Source of the DNA: Alligator mississippiensis
Taxonomy: Eukaryota > Chordata > Crocodylia > Alligatoridae
Assembly (NCBI RefSeq): GCF_030867095.1
Contig: NC_081825.1
Location: 263,386,954-263,450,953, forward strand
DNA: 64,000 bases
Reading direction: 5' to 3'
The notes under the pieces: generated by a model
Databases searched by the model: none
Told to the model about the DNA's origin: nothing
The model's input: only the letters and a program-made list of their open reading frames with translations
In this document: piece by piece, positions 42,846-54,977 of the stretch
Position numbering within the stretch: the stretch's first letter is position 1
Layout: each line of letters opens with the position of its first letter
Made by a program: the position numbers and the translations under genes

Positions 42846-43690
42846 GCCCGAGGTGCTGCAACGGGAAACATTGTTTACTTTTGTTCCCACCCCTTGTCCC
42901 TCCCTCAGCCCCTCAGCGGGTAACTGGCGAACAGGGACTACAAGGCAGTTGGCTGCCCAGTAACTGCTGACCCTCTTCCCGGGGGGGAGCAGGGCCCCTC
43001 TCTCAGCTCCCCTGACCGCAGCCATGGAGGCTGGGGGGGGTGAGCTCGTACCAGGCGGGTCCCAGGGCCTGGGCTGAGGCGTCCCCTCCCCCCCCCGCCC
43101 CCATCACATGGCTCCTTTAAGCCCCACTCCGGGGGCAGTCTGCACTGCATCGGCGGGGAAGGGGCGGTGTGGGGCAGGGCGGCGTGGTCTGGTGCAGGGA
43201 TGAGCGCGCGAATGTGAAACATGGCTGCCCAGCTGTCAGTGGGGGCACGTTCATGGGCAGGATGCTGAGGAGCCTGCGCAGGGGTGCCACATGCGTGCGT
43301 GCACTCGTGAGGAGGAAGCACAAGGTCACACTCGTGCCTTCCTCCTCTTCCTCCTCCTCTTTGTCCTCCATGGGAGCTGGGGGTAAGGAGGGAGGTGGGT
43401 TGTGCACGTGTGGCCATGTGTGAAGACCGGGCTCCTCGTCCCCGATGGAGCTGGGCAGCATCCTGAGGTGCTGCTTCTCCTCCTTGCTGCTGCTGCTGGA
43501 AGCCAACAGCTGGCTGCTCCTCTACGGCTTCTTCTACCTGGTGCTGTACACCCAGGTGTCCCAGGGCAAGCCTGCATTACGCTTCTTTCATTCATTGAGA
43601 AGTGAGGAGAGGCGAAAGTGTTTATTTTAGTCAAGTGTTGGGTATTATTTCATTGTTGCTTTTATATTGTTTTTATTTTGGATTTTAAAC
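42846..43690. other. GC-rich intergenic sequence
   Basis: C- and G-rich sequence with many overlapping ORFs that look accidental. One short hydrophobic ORF at 43445-43630 is listed separately. The stretch may be interior of the hAT element whose right end is at 43871. Confidence 0.4.
43445..43630 (+). other. Unrecognised 61-residue hydrophobic ORF
   Basis: It starts MELGSILRCCFSSLLLLLEA and continues NSWLLLYGFFYLVLYTQVSQ, with two membrane-like hydrophobic runs. I do not recognise it. It sits in repeat-derived GC-rich DNA, so it could be a captured exon piece or chance. An in-frame CAG|GTGTCC could serve as a donor. Confidence 0.2.
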
Positions 43691-43871
43691 CACATTTCCA
43701 GACCCAGTTCATTGTCACTTCCTGCAGCTCCATTGGTGTCAAAGGTCACGTGACATCACTTCCTGATGTGATACCACTTCCTGTGAGGTCTTTGAATATG
43801 GCTTGCCAGCCCACCGGGTGATTAAAAAGTTCATGGTCCGGCCCCACATTCAAAAAGGTTGGACACCCCTG
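43690..43871. mobile_element. hAT-type element, right end
   Basis: The right end reads CAAAAAGGTTGGACACCCCTG; reversed, CAGGGGTGTCCAACCTTTTT is a common hAT terminus followed by a CCGGACC block. The left terminus was not found, so the start given is arbitrary. Confidence 0.6.
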
Positions 43872-43879
43872 AAATAGAG

Positions 43880-44070
43880 CATCTCCTATTCCCTGCTGCC
43901 CTCCCCTGATGAATTTACAGGCAGCCACAAGATCACCTCTCAGCCTTTTTTTGTGAAGACTGAAGAGATCCAGGTCCCTCAGTCTCTGCTTGTAGGGCCT
44001 TGCCTGCAGGCCTCTGACCGTACGAGCGGCCTCCTCTGAACCCTCTCAAGATTCTCGGAACTTGGAGATT
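43880..44070 (-). mobile_element. CR1 LINE fragment
   Basis: The plus strand GATCACCTCTCAGCC ... TGAAGAGATCCAGGTCCCTC ... CGAGCGGCCTCCTCTGAACC is the reversed CR1 C-terminal coding region, with frame breaks. Confidence 0.82.
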
Positions 44071-44543
44071 CCGAGTTGTGGCTGGAGGGTGGGATGGCGA
44101 CTATGGCTAAGAGTTACCTTCTTTTCTGCAGTTCCAGCTGTGCAGCAGGCTGATAACGTCAATGATTTCCCCATTACTAATCCCCAGTTTGTTCCTGATC
44201 AGCATTCAGATTGAGATCAACTGAGATCATGAGCTTGTTTGCATTAAAATCAATGGCAAAACTGCCATAGACTCTTAACTGCAGCAGGATTCCCTCTTTT
44301 TATGTACATGATCAAAATCCTTCTCTTCATTGTTCTGCCTCCCATATCAACAGCACCTGGAAACTTGCAGAGTTTGCTTTCAGCACTCTAAGCCATTTAT
44401 TTATGAAGAATGCCACCTAGCCAAGCCAGGTTGCTTCCTCAAAACCTACCCTTAGTTTGACCTGAGCTAAAGCCTTAACTCTGCCTTCCCTGAATTCGAG
44501 TTGCTTCACTTCTGAGAGAGAATGTTCATAATTAACTTCATGG

Positions 44544-44991
44544 TGTTGCACAAATTGCTAGTTTCGTACCCCTGGAGGCTAATCCAATTGACCTCAAGGA
44601 GAGAGTCACACAGTCAGGCTGGGTCCAACTCGAGTTTATTGTCTGCAAACAGTTCAACAGAGGAGCTCAGTACTCAAAGCAAAGTTGACCCTGAGCCACA
44701 CCCAAGGTCTCGTTTTATAGCTAACTTGAACAGGTTCCAGCGTGGCGATATGTGATTGGATTATTCTTCTTATTTGTCGGCTTTCCTCATATCCATCTAA
44801 GGAGTTGTTTATCGCAGCCCGCCAAATTGTCACGTCTGCAAAACTTAGCGGTGTGTGCAAAGCGAGCTGTATACAAAATGAGCCGTGTGCAGAGCAAGCG
44901 TTAGCCTACGTGTCTCTCAAGACAAGTATGATGGCTGTAACATGAGACATTTTTACCACAATGGCACTGAAGTTAATCATGAATTGTGACA
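44544..44991 (-). mobile_element. Probable LTR of an endogenous retrovirus-like element
   Basis: The minus strand has a TATAAAA box (44713-44719) followed about 75 bases later by AATAAA (44635-44640) and then about 90 bases to a candidate CAACA end. This is a U3-R-U5 layout. TG...CA ends are proposed from sequence, but no convincing TSD was found, so borders are approximate. No internal viral genes are seen. Confidence 0.55.
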
Positions 44992-45125
44992 TCTGGGGTG
45001 AGGGAACTAGGCAGGGTGGAGGATCAGGCACGGACAATGCAAGAGTTGGTAAGGCAGAGGGTAGGTATGGCAGGAAGTAAAGGAGGAGTCCAAGAAACAT
45101 TCCTGAAGTTCATTAAAGAAAATGA

Positions 45126-45551
45126 ATGATCAATTGTGCATCATGGGCGCCCAAAGGAAGGTATGCTGATCAGCTATTTGAGAACTGGTCACAGAAGCTG
45201 ATTGAAACAGATGTTCATCTTGAGGACTGTTATCTGAAAGAAAAGCTTGTTAGTGGGAATCTTCCTTGGGTACAGCTGGCTTGGCCTTCATTTGCTGAAG
45301 TTTGGTATTTCTGGAGGTTGCAGTCTTATGTTCCAGAACTGAAGCTTTTCTGGAAAAATAAATTCTCTGCCTCTTCTGGTTTCAAATATGGGCCAAATCC
45401 CACCAACATAGTGGTGTTTGCCAGAACCTACACACTGTTTGAAAACATTCTTCCTGAAGTGCTATGGACTGTACTTTATGAAGGTCTTTCTTGTTGCATT
45501 AGGCTTGTTCACATCCTGGGTCACCTGTTATTGATTCCTGTCACCTTTTGA
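45126..45551 (+). other. Unrecognised 141-residue ORF
   Basis: It encodes MINCASWAPKGRYADQLFEN ... NLPWVQLAWPSFAEVWYFWR ... GFKYGPNPTNIVVFARTYTL ... and a hydrophobic end. The composition looks protein-like (mixed charged helix, aromatic residues, no simple repeats) and base composition is moderate. I recognise no family, no splice context is evident, and a stop (TGA) lies directly upstream in frame. It could be a retropseudogene, an exon of an unannotated gene or a chance ORF. Confidence 0.25.
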
Positions 45552-47150
45552 ACTTTTTTTCTAGGATCAATTGGAAGTTGCGTTCTTAACTCCATCCTAA
45601 ATATTTTCTATTTCCCACTGTGGGTTACCCAGGTTTTATTGAATTCCATCGTATCTTAATTATAGGGACACTGGTTGGAAATCAAAACTATTTTCCCTGT
45701 TTTCCAGTGAAATAACATTGCATTGGAAATGCAATGATCTATTTAAATGCTTCAAATAGAGTAGCTATCAATGTAGGTATTTATATTGGAGAATCTGAGT
45801 GGCTTGCAATAAATATGCTAGTTTAGCAGGATTTTTTATTATCGTTCTTGGTCGTCCTCCCCCCACCCAAGGCATGTATTTAGGCTTTTTTGTTCTCTTG
45901 TCTATTATCATCATCATCACCATTATTCTGGGAAGGCTTTGGTAAAGAGTTTTTGCATTTAATCTTGCATATGGTAAGATTTGTCAACATGCTTGTTTCT
46001 CACAGTAAGGAGATTCCTAGCTGAAGGCCAGCTGCAGAGGTTTCTTTCCTGTAATTCTTTCTCTTGTTGTCAACTGCTCCATTGTTCCTGATGAGTGCAG
46101 TTGTTGTACCAGATCATCTTTTGAGAGCGAGTAGCAATTTATAAGATACTCTGGGCCCAGAGCACTAAGAGTTCTAGAATTTGGGCCCTGCATTTAAGCT
46201 AGTATTTAATGGGGAACCAGTGAGGGTCTTTGCTATGGTAAAGGTAAGATCCTCAATTGCTATTAACCAGTTTAGCTCCATCGTCTCCATCAATTTACAC
46301 CACATAAGGACAATTATTCTTGGCACTTTCTTACCAAGGTAGCTAACATTGTTCTAACACAACTGGTATGTGTTAGCAACCTGCCATTGCTACCAGGGGC
46401 AAAAAATGCAGCCAGGTGCCCAGGACACCTGAAGCGCGTGGGGGCAGTGGTGCTTTCTGGCTGCTGCCAGCACAATTGTGTAGCTGCAGTGGCAGCAGTT
46501 GTTTCCTACCTCCCCGCCCACACACTCTTAACCCCCCAAATCAGTGCCAGGGCAGCTGCCCCAGTTGTTCCTTAGTTATTCTGTTGTTGGTTACTGTAGG
46601 CAAAGCTCTCATGGGCACTGCTATTTAAACTACAATATAATGGCTTGAGTGGCTCCGTCTAATCTGGTGCTACTGAAATTGCTACCTACTGCTGGTAGAG
46701 GTGACCTGGTGTCAGCAGAGATGGGAAATTCTTGTGTTTTTTTAAACCCTAACAAAAACTCTGCTGTAGGCAGGGGCTGACTTGACTTGACGGTTCATTG
46801 TATTCCACTTGATCTCGTCTAAACACATCATTTCAAAGGTATAAATGACCCTCTCTTCTTTTTAACTTCTGCACCCAACCTTTGTGACTACCAAAAGCAT
46901 GTTGTACAAGTCATGCTCGAAGCTAGAAATGTATGTGGCACCTGCAAGAAGGCATCAGTCTGATGCTGTTGGCAGAGGATTGTTCTACACACAATGGTCA
47001 CAGCACAGAGGTGGGGGGTCCCTCTGGTCTGTCTGTGGCACATTGGTGGCTACTCCAGTGGTTTCTGTTACAAGTACTATGCTCTCCTGTTTCTGCAGGG
47101 CTTTCCAGGAAAGCAACCCTTTGAAAACAATCTTTTGAGTCCTCAGGAAG
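45552..47150. other. Intergenic sequence upstream of ADCK1
   Basis: No gene recognised. There is an old repeat-like patch near 46245-46330 (GATCCTCAATTGCTATTAAC, CATCAATTTACACC), short ATC repeats near 45907 and GC-rich sequence at 46380-46570. Confidence 0.45.
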
Positions 47151-47232
47151 TCCAGGATGTGGCAGGAGACAGATGTGTGCAGGCATCAGGGTACAGCGGA
47201 CATGTGCCTGGCAGAGAGGCAAAAGGAATCAA

Positions 47233-47345
47233 GACTCTTGGTAGAGATGATATCTTTTATTAGACTAACTAGATATTTGCAAGAAAAATTATTTATTTGC
47301 AAGCTATCGGGTACATGCACCCTTCTTCAGGCACATTAGAGTGCA
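47233..47345 (+). mobile_element. Penelope-associated repeat fragment
   Basis: AGACTCTTGGTAGAGATGAT, then ATCTTTTATTAGACTAACTA ... GCAAGCTATCGGGTACATGC ... CTTCTTCAGGC is the same family as 14585-14700 and 4165-4250. It abuts the ADCK1 CpG island. Confidence 0.5.
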
Positions 47346-47369
47346 AAGATTGTAAAATTTCTCCTAGGT

Positions 47370-48080
47370 GGAAATGAAAATTCGCGGGGGAGACGCAGGT
47401 AGGCTTATTATCATTAACCGAGCCTCTGACTCGCCTCCGGGACGGGGCAAAAACCTGTGGCCGACCACGCGAGCCAGGACACCAACCAATGAGACAGGCT
47501 GTAGTAGTTTTCCGGGGCCCAGCTGCCCTCGCGGGCCTACAGAGCGGGGGCAGCAGAGGACTACAAATCCCAGCATGCCGCGCGCGGGAAGCCATACTAT
47601 AGCGGGGGGGAGTTTCGCGATAAGTATCGCGGTACCGGGAAGCCGGGAAAGTAGCTGGTACGTCCCTGCTCCCTGGGGGGGGAGGGTGGTCACAGAGGCG
47701 AGGCATGCAAGGGCCTGAGTCCGTGCGGGGCGCCGGTCCCTGCCGCGGGCTCCGGAGTGGGGCTGGGGGCTCGCTTCTGCCCCGCCGCGAGCGGCCTGGC
47801 CCAGAGCTGTCCGGCACCGGGTCCCTGGTCCGAGGCGGACCCAGTGCTGGGGTTTGCAGCGGGCGGCGATGCCGGGTGCGGGGCCTGGTGAAAGCCCAGC
47901 CCAAGAGAAACGGCGGAAGCTGCATCTTGCCGCGGGGGTGGGTGGGCGGCCGGCGCGGGGGCGGGGCAGCTGCCACAGGGTGAGGAGCACAAGGCGCTAG
48001 AGCGGTGGATCAGACTGGGAGCGGCAGAGTGCGGGGAAGCACAGGGCGGGGAGCAGAAAGCAGAGCAGATCAGGTAGGGA
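47370..48080 (+). promoter_or_regulatory. ADCK1: CpG island, inferred ADCK1 promoter and non-coding exon 1
   Basis: A CpG-dense island 5 kb upstream of the first ADCK1 coding exon, matching the usual vertebrate layout of a 5' non-coding exon. It has a strong ZNF143/Staf motif, ACTACAAATCCCAGCATGC (47560-47578). Candidate donors are CTG|GTACGT (about 47660), AGG|GTGAGG (47979) and CAG|GTAGGG (48072); I cannot choose between them. The long minus-strand ORFs at 47293-47990 are GC artefacts. Confidence 0.65.
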
Positions 48081-50214
48081 GGGCAGGACAGCAGAAAGTA
48101 GAGCAACAGATCAGAGAGGGGAAAGGGTTAGGAGAGGGGGGGCGGTGCAGGGCCCATCTGTTTCATGCCTGTCAAGGAGGTTACTCTCACGGCATTTATG
48201 TCCCACGCATTATTTTCACGTGTGGTTGCAAACATTGAACTGGCACAAGCGTGTCATCCTTTGGGTCAACAGTGTGGATCTGGTTGAGGTGAATAGTAAC
48301 TGTAAACAAGTCTGAACAAGTCTGATCTGATGATTGCTTAGTAGCCCATATGACAAGATAGACCTGTTTTTTGGGGGGGGGAGAGAGAAAATCAGTGTAA
48401 TTTGGTGGGTGTCCACAGCATAAAACAGAAGAGCTTCAGTTCCCTCTTTGGTGGCCCGTCTTAGACACAAGGGTTGCAGGAGCTACAGCCAGTTCCCACA
48501 CTCCTCTCTAAAGACAGGGTCCCTGGAGGGTAGGGCTGAAGCACAGTGGTGAATAAATATGCTTTAGAAGCTTGCCCTGACCAGAACCGGTTTGCTGAGT
48601 AAATGGAGAACATCAGGCTTCAGAGCCAACCTTCCTCAGTGTGAAATTCATCTAAAAGAAAACGAAAACCAACCAAACAAAATGTAGAGAGGTTAAATAT
48701 TGTCAATATTGCAAACAGGCTCTTGGATTACCTCCTATACAATGCTGCATGTATTGTTACATAAACCAAATGACTGAGAATAGCAACTCGGGGTATGGAG
48801 ATGAAACATACTCAATTAAGTGGCGGTGGGGGGACGGGACTTGCTGTTTCAAGCTAGTCTGCTGTAACTATTTTATGTATTTGCTCCTGTGGTAAGTAGG
48901 AGGTAAACTATCTAATTCATGGGTAAACTGCCCAGGATTAGCTTCCATTCACTATGAGAGAGAGCAGACTGAAGAAAGAGTTACTAATGATCAACTGACA
49001 CACAATTCTTCTCCCTCTCCACTCTTTTAAATTGGTATAATTGCTTCATCTGTCCAAACCCTCATTCTAGGTCAGCTGTATGCATGGTCATGTACTAAGT
49101 CAGGTGAAAGTCAAAGACGTTAGTTTAAGCCTACAAAGGAAAAGCAGGAGGTGATTCATTAGCAAACATTTTACTAATGAAAGGCAGTTACGCAGAGAGG
49201 CGTATTTCACAGCTGACAGTGTCTTTAAGATACCCTTAGGGATGTTGTAGTAGCTCATTTACATGATAAAGACTTACTGACACCTTATGGACAACTTGAA
49301 ATACGATTGATTTTGACAGTTCTGTTTCTGTACCTTATATTGGAGGTATTTTAATTCCTCCTTTTTATTGCTGAGAGACATTAAACATGAAAACAGGAAC
49401 TTGGATGCTGAAAAGCTCAGCTGCTTCTTCTGTTTATTCTCTACCTACAGTTGCCATCTTCTGTTTGTGACATCACACTTAGTGGGTATGAAAACAGTTG
49501 TGACATCACAAGCTGCAGATTATGGCTTCAGGTGGGAATAAGATGTGGGAACAGATGGACCTACAACCTGTTTCCAGGCAAATGTTCTCTATAATAATAA
49601 AAGAAAAAAACAAGCAATGAAAAGAGGCACAGGTTTTCCTTTGTTAAAAGGTGACTTTGCCTGACAGTTTGAATCTCAGATTTGCTGATAGATACTTTTA
49701 CAGAAACTTAGGAGAAAAAAATGTTTTCCTGAGAGAAAACTAGTCCATAAAAGGATGCTTTGGAGGCTGTGGAGAAGGGTGGGGGGTGATTTCTGCACTA
49801 TTTCTGTGATATGATACATGCTGCAGTTTACCAGCCTCTTGACTGCATGGAATTTATAGCAAAGGAGTCTTATAGGGAGTAGCAGCCAGGAAGCAAAGCA
49901 ATTGCAGAAGATTTCCAGAGAGAACAAAGGCCCTGAAAGGCAGAGTGGGAAAGCTTTCTTGGGGGGCAGGAGGGTGCAGGGAATGCCCACGTGCCTGTTC
50001 TAGCCAGGCTAATTTCCCAGGTCCAAGTACTGGATCTGAGGGATACTAAAACAATTAAAGACTGCTACTTAGAGAGGAAGGGAGTGGGAAATGGCTGGAG
50101 GTGATGGAGTGAGTGAATGTGGCAGGGGCCACTTCCCCCTACCAGTGCAGAGGCAGGGGTGCCTGGGCTAAGGGGCACTTAAAATTTGTAAGAAAGTAAT
50201 AAAGTTTATGGGAG

Positions 50215-50949
50215 GTGATAGTGCCTTTGTACTTGGCACCGGTTTGGCCTCATCTAGAGTCCTGTTTAGTTCTGAGGTCCACATTTTAAAAAGGACATGG
50301 AGAAGTTAGAGAGGTTCCAGAGGGTGACAAAAATGATAAAGGGCTTGGAAGGAAGGCAAGTCATACAAGGAGAGGCTGAAGGAGCTAGGGATGTTCAGCT
50401 TGCAGAAAAGGTGCTTAAGACAGGACATGATGGCAGTCTTCAAATACCTGAAGGGCTGCCATAAAGAGGAGGGCAAATACCTCTTATTTCTTGCTGCTGA
50501 GTGTAGGATGTGGACTAGTGGCTTGAAGTAGAGCAAAGTATGTTTGGATTGGATATTGAGAAGAACTTCACTGTAAGAGCAGTGAGGCTGTGGAATAGAC
50601 TGCCCAGAGTAGTTGTGGACTCTCTATCATGGAGGTGTTTAAGCAGAGGTTGGACAGCCACTGGTCAGGGCTGATCTAGGTGTAGGTATTTTCCATGCTT
50701 CTGAGCTCTGCTGGTTGCTTCATGGAGCTGGGAGGAGATTCTGCCCCAACTTGTACCCCTCCACCATGTATCAGGGTATTTTAAAGTCTTCCTTAGAGGT
50801 ACTGGGTGTTGGCTACAGCCAAGGCTGTGGACTTTGACTGCGGTGTGCCAGTGCTTCTGCGGGGACTTAAAAGCCAGAGGGGTCAGGAAGGAATTTTCTC
50901 ATATGGACAGATCGATATGGACTGTGGGGGTTTTTTGCCTTCTTCTGTG

Positions 50950-50980
<31 letters not shown>

Positions 50981-51200
50981 AGAACCTTTACAGCAGCAAG
51001 GATGTTGGTGGTTGTGGTCCCCCTGTTTTACCTGTGACAGGTTAGGGTGTTGTAAGGATTGACTCTGTAATTTTGCTAAGAGGTTAGACAGTGGATTTAT
51101 ATAGGATGGTTTGGATAGGGATGATGCTGCCTCAGGCAGGGGGTTGGACTAGATGACCTATGGAGGTGCCTGCCAGCCCTGCTTCTTCATGATTCCAGGT
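50215..51200 (+). mobile_element. CR1 LINE 3' fragment, old
   Basis: GGACATGGAGAAGTTAGAGA, GAGAGGCTGAAGGAGCTAGG and GGATATTGAGAAGAACTTCA are followed by the tail GGGGTTGGACTAGATGACCT, all in CR1 order on the plus strand. The frame is broken. Confidence 0.88.
50954..50980. repeat. (GT)n microsatellite
   Basis: An uninterrupted run of about 13 GT units inside the CR1 fragment. Confidence 0.97.
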
Positions 51201-51934
51201 ATAACTCATGCATGTAAGTCCTCAGGGTTATTTTAGCCTATATCTCTGACTCTGTTCCTATGACTCATAAATAATACAGTTCTGAAAAAACTAAACTGTA
51301 TTGTAGCTTATGCTTCCTTATTACAAGCTCCCAGGAGAAAGCAACCTCCTGGGGATTATGCTAGATTGGCACCTGTGAGGGAAACAGTGGGAGGAAATAG
51401 GGTGCTGGAAAGTACAGACATTGTTCATGAATGGCAGAATTGTGGGACTCTGAGGGAAGGGGAGGCTCAAAGCCTGTCCCTAGGAAGGGCATACTCATGA
51501 GAGACTTGTGAAGGGTGCAAGGCATAGCACAGCTGGGGACATAAGTAAAACAAAATTTGGGTCAACTTTCCCACTGATTTGGTAGGGAACTAAGGAACAG
51601 CAGCCTTGGGCTCTTGACTAGAGGGTGCAATTGACTAGAAGCAGAAAATGAAATGGGAGGCTAGTGCCACTGCCCATGGCGACAGGTCAAAAGAAAAGAG
51701 GATTCAGTGGAAGGCAAGGACAAATAAACTGGATTTGTAAATGGCTTCCAGGTTTGCCTAGTCAAAAGTGTAATTTAATAAAACGGGGAAAGGAACTGTC
51801 AGGGGGAAGAGGGAATGTTTCTTCTCCTTTTCCTCCCAGAGGTTTGTAATGATGTATAAGCATGTCTAACAATCTAGTTAGAGGATAACCTTAAGCCAGT
51901 TCTAAAATACCCCACTTATTACCTACTATGTTAT

Positions 51935-52190
51935 TGTTAGTATTATTTATATAATGAATGACATGCTCAAAACACTTTACAACCAGCATGCAATTAATGC
52001 AGTAAATAGGTGGGTATAGCTGCCATCCTTCTCATTTTATAGGGAAACAGAGTGGGAAGCTAAGTGACTTGCCCGGTGGTCTTTTCTCCCCCTCCCCAGT
52101 TGAGCCAGTGTTAGAACTGACAACTCTCTTTTTGATTTCACAGCTCCTAGTCTCATATTCTAGCCACTAAACCAAGCTGCCTCTCAGTTG
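51935..52190 (-). mobile_element. tRNA-derived SINE (MIR-like)
   Basis: On the minus strand it begins CTGAGAGGCAGCTTGGTTTAG TGGCTAGA (space added), an A-box-like head. It runs to a CAAGTCACTTAGCTTCCCAC block and TATAAAATGAGAAGGATGGC, the MIR core pattern. Confidence 0.65.
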
Positions 52191-52694
52191 TGTGGGGTCA
52201 TACATTAGAATTGCAAAGCTTTTGCCTCCCTTTTCCCTGATGATAAGAAGGCTGAGAGATTCCTGGTGTGTTGTTTTGAGCTTATCACTTCCCTCTTTGC
52301 CTCCTTCCAATAGACCTCACCTTTTCAATGCAGCAAGCACAAATTGAAGCTTGGCTTCTTTTTTCAAAGCCCTACTTTCCATTGAGACATCAACCTTGCA
52401 GTCTGGCTTTCCCAACACTTCTTAAACCCTACCTACTTCAAGATGCCTCCTGACCTCTTGATGATGGTTGGGCAGCTGGTGTGCTGTGAATGCTGCTTAT
52501 TGCACTAATCGTATCTGACTCACCGTTACTTTGTGCATCCCGTGTCTCTCTTGTTTCATCTCCTGGTGTCTCTTCTATTAAGCTTATATCATAACACCTT
52601 TGAGGCTGATGATCATTTTCTTGGGGGTGTATAATGAAGCCCTAAACTTCTAGAAACACTACAGTGTAAATAACAATAAGGAGGGAGAAATAAC

Positions 52695-52722
52695 AATAAT
52701 AATAGTAATAATAATAATAATG
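52695..52722. repeat. (AAT)n microsatellite
   Basis: Near-perfect AATAAT repeats with one G substitution. Confidence 0.95.
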
Positions 52723-53050
52723 AGGTTAGAGCTGCTTGTGTATACCTGCCTGTTGATTCCTAAGGCACAGAGGAGAATTGACTCTCTGGATCCATGCTGC
52801 TCTGTGTACTGGAGTACGCTTCTCCCACATGCAGACAGAAACTACCAAGCTTGGTTTATTAGAGTTGCTTACTTCAACAGGGGTCACTTGCCAGCTGATC
52901 AGCATGAATCTGAGCTCTGGTTAGCAGGTAGAAGGAAGTGCTTGGATGACTTGGAACCTCTATCTATGTCTGCCTGAGATTACTCCTGTTCCCTTCCTGC
53001 TACTCAGGTAGTAATGATTCCTATTTTGTATCTCTGCAGTGGTCATTGGC

Positions 53051-53176
53051 ATGGCCAGACAGGCCTTGAAAATTTTCTCTTTGGCAGCAGCTACCTCTGG
53101 TGTCTACCTGTATGGCAACAAGTACGTGGATCCCAATGATTTTGGAATCATTCGAGTGGGCAGAGCCATTGCCACA
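53051..53176 (+). CDS. ADCK1: ADCK1, first coding exon
   Basis: After the TCTCTGCAG acceptor (exon from 53040), ATG at 53051 opens 42 codons, MARQALKIFSLAAATSGVYL then YGNKYVDPNDFGIIRVGRAI and AT, ending ACA|GTAAGT. Human ADCK1 begins MARKALKLASWTSMALAASG and then has KYLDPNDFG--RVGRA-AT, so the match is clear. The hydrophobic N-terminus (residues 5-21) fits a mitochondrial targeting or membrane segment. ADCK1 belongs to the UbiB/ADCK atypical kinase family and is mitochondrial (inner membrane or intermembrane space); reported roles concern cristae shape. The kinase-like domain lies in later exons beyond the window. Confidence 0.93.
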
Positions 53177-54977
53177 GTAAGTTTCACCCTAGCAGCAGTG
53201 TGGGAGGGACAGAGTGAAAGGTTTGCTGACTGGGGAAAGGGAGATTCTTGGGAAGGAAATGGGAGTTCACAGGGGTCAGGGGTGGGGGTGGAATTTAGTC
53301 TGTTCTTTTGCTATATTTCAAGTTTACCATTGGCATTTGACTCCGGGACTTTGGGTGTTTCTGTGGGGTGTTCCTACAGCCTGAGGAAGAAGTAAAAACA
53401 TGGAAGGGAATAGAGGGTAATTGTCTGTGAAGCAGAGGGAGCTTGTACCTTATGGAGGAGTCTTCCAGGTCAGTATTGCTGGGAGCACACTCATGTTGCT
53501 GTGTGGCTTTCCTTATGCACTGCCTTCTCTCCACTTAGAACTCAGTACTGTGCATTTCTCCACTGCTGCTTCTGGTCATTTTGCTTTTAAATCTCTGTTG
53601 CTTTAGGGTATTTCTTATACAGTAACAGATTTTTTTAAAGGATTGTACAGTAGCTGCTGCACAAATACTGTGTTGAGGCCTGACCTGTGATCTTTACCCT
53701 AAGTCCTCAGTGTTAAAAACTGTGGGAAGGAGAAGAGGTGTCTGAGCATGTATGTTTGTATGGTGATATTCTTGGGGTAAGGGTGAGGCGGGAACAGCAC
53801 TCACACTTTACAAGGTTTGATTCATTTCTCTTACGTTTCTAAAACAAAGTCCAAAGTGACCTACTAGCTCCATTTGGGTGTCTTCTTTAGTTTCAGCTTG
53901 TTGATCTCAGTATCTAGACACCTGAGAGCTGTGGCTGACAGCCAGATAGCCTGTGAACCTCTGCACAAGTGCTCTCCAATTAATTCATTAAGTATGTAGT
54001 AACAAGGTAGATCAGATCCTGTGAAGGGGATTGGTCTGCCCTGCACCTTCGTTGTGTTATGTGGCTGTCACTTCAGACCAGGATCTCCATCACTTACAGG
54101 CCCCTGGTGCTACAATACTGTCGGCTTGCATATCCTGGACCCTTTAAACATTGTGTCAGTGAGAATTACAAGGGGGCCTCTGCTGCTGGAGGAAACAGGT
54201 TCATGGAACGTGGCTTAAGATCTGTTACATTCAGGCTGGTGCAGAAAATAAAATGAGTAGTGGCTGAGGCCTGAGAGGGTGTTTGTTTTGGAAGTGCAAG
54301 GTGGGAACGTTGACTGTCATCACCCTTTTTTAAAAATAAAGCTAAATGAAGCACTTCCTACCCGATCGTTTCATAGGGCTGCATGATTGCTACTGATTTT
54401 CTGTATTATCGCCAGCCTCTGTGTTGGGGACATACCTTCGTTTTACTGAGGTACCGAGAAGTGACCAGTCCAAGGCCCCACTGACATCCTGGTCAAACTG
54501 TTGTAGCTCAGGAGTCGCTGCCCTCAGTCTCGATCCACTTGGTCAGTGTTTCTCAAACTGAAAAGAGTGGCCAATACTATAGTCCTGGTTTTTTTTAAAG
54601 GACTAGAAAGTGTTTTTCAAGAAGAGAAAGTCTCAGTTACATCTCATTTATGATAGTTGCTTAGAGTTTGAGGGGTTGGCTGATTGTTCAGGTATGTCCT
54701 TTGCTAGGAGTTTTTTGATTTACAAGTGTCTGACCAAGGCCAGACTGAAGGACTTTGGCTTCACCATGACATGGAGCACACTGTAGTGTCAACCGTGCCC
54801 TCTGGCCTTGCCCTAGTGAGGGGCCACCCTTCTCTCCCAGGGGAAAGAGACAGCAGTAGGGAACCCTCAGTAATTCTGTGCGTGGGTGTGCCAAGTATGC
54901 CATTTGCCTTCTCTCCAGGAAGCTATCTGCTGCCAGGGTCCTCCAGAACAATGGGTGTTGGTATGAACACCCTACTG

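Larger units (their letters stand above)
48081..53039 (+). other. Inferred ADCK1 intron 1
   Basis: It holds CR1 (50215-51200), a (GT)n run (50954-50980), a tRNA-SINE-like repeat (51935-52190) and an (AAT)n run (52695-52722). Nothing is recognised at 48100-50200 or 52200-52690. Confidence 0.5.

Noticed and set aside
47293-47990. 227- and 208-residue minus-strand ORFs and a plus-strand ORF
   Set aside because: CpG-island composition, proline/arginine-rich, no family; ADCK1 exon 1 is expected to be non-coding.
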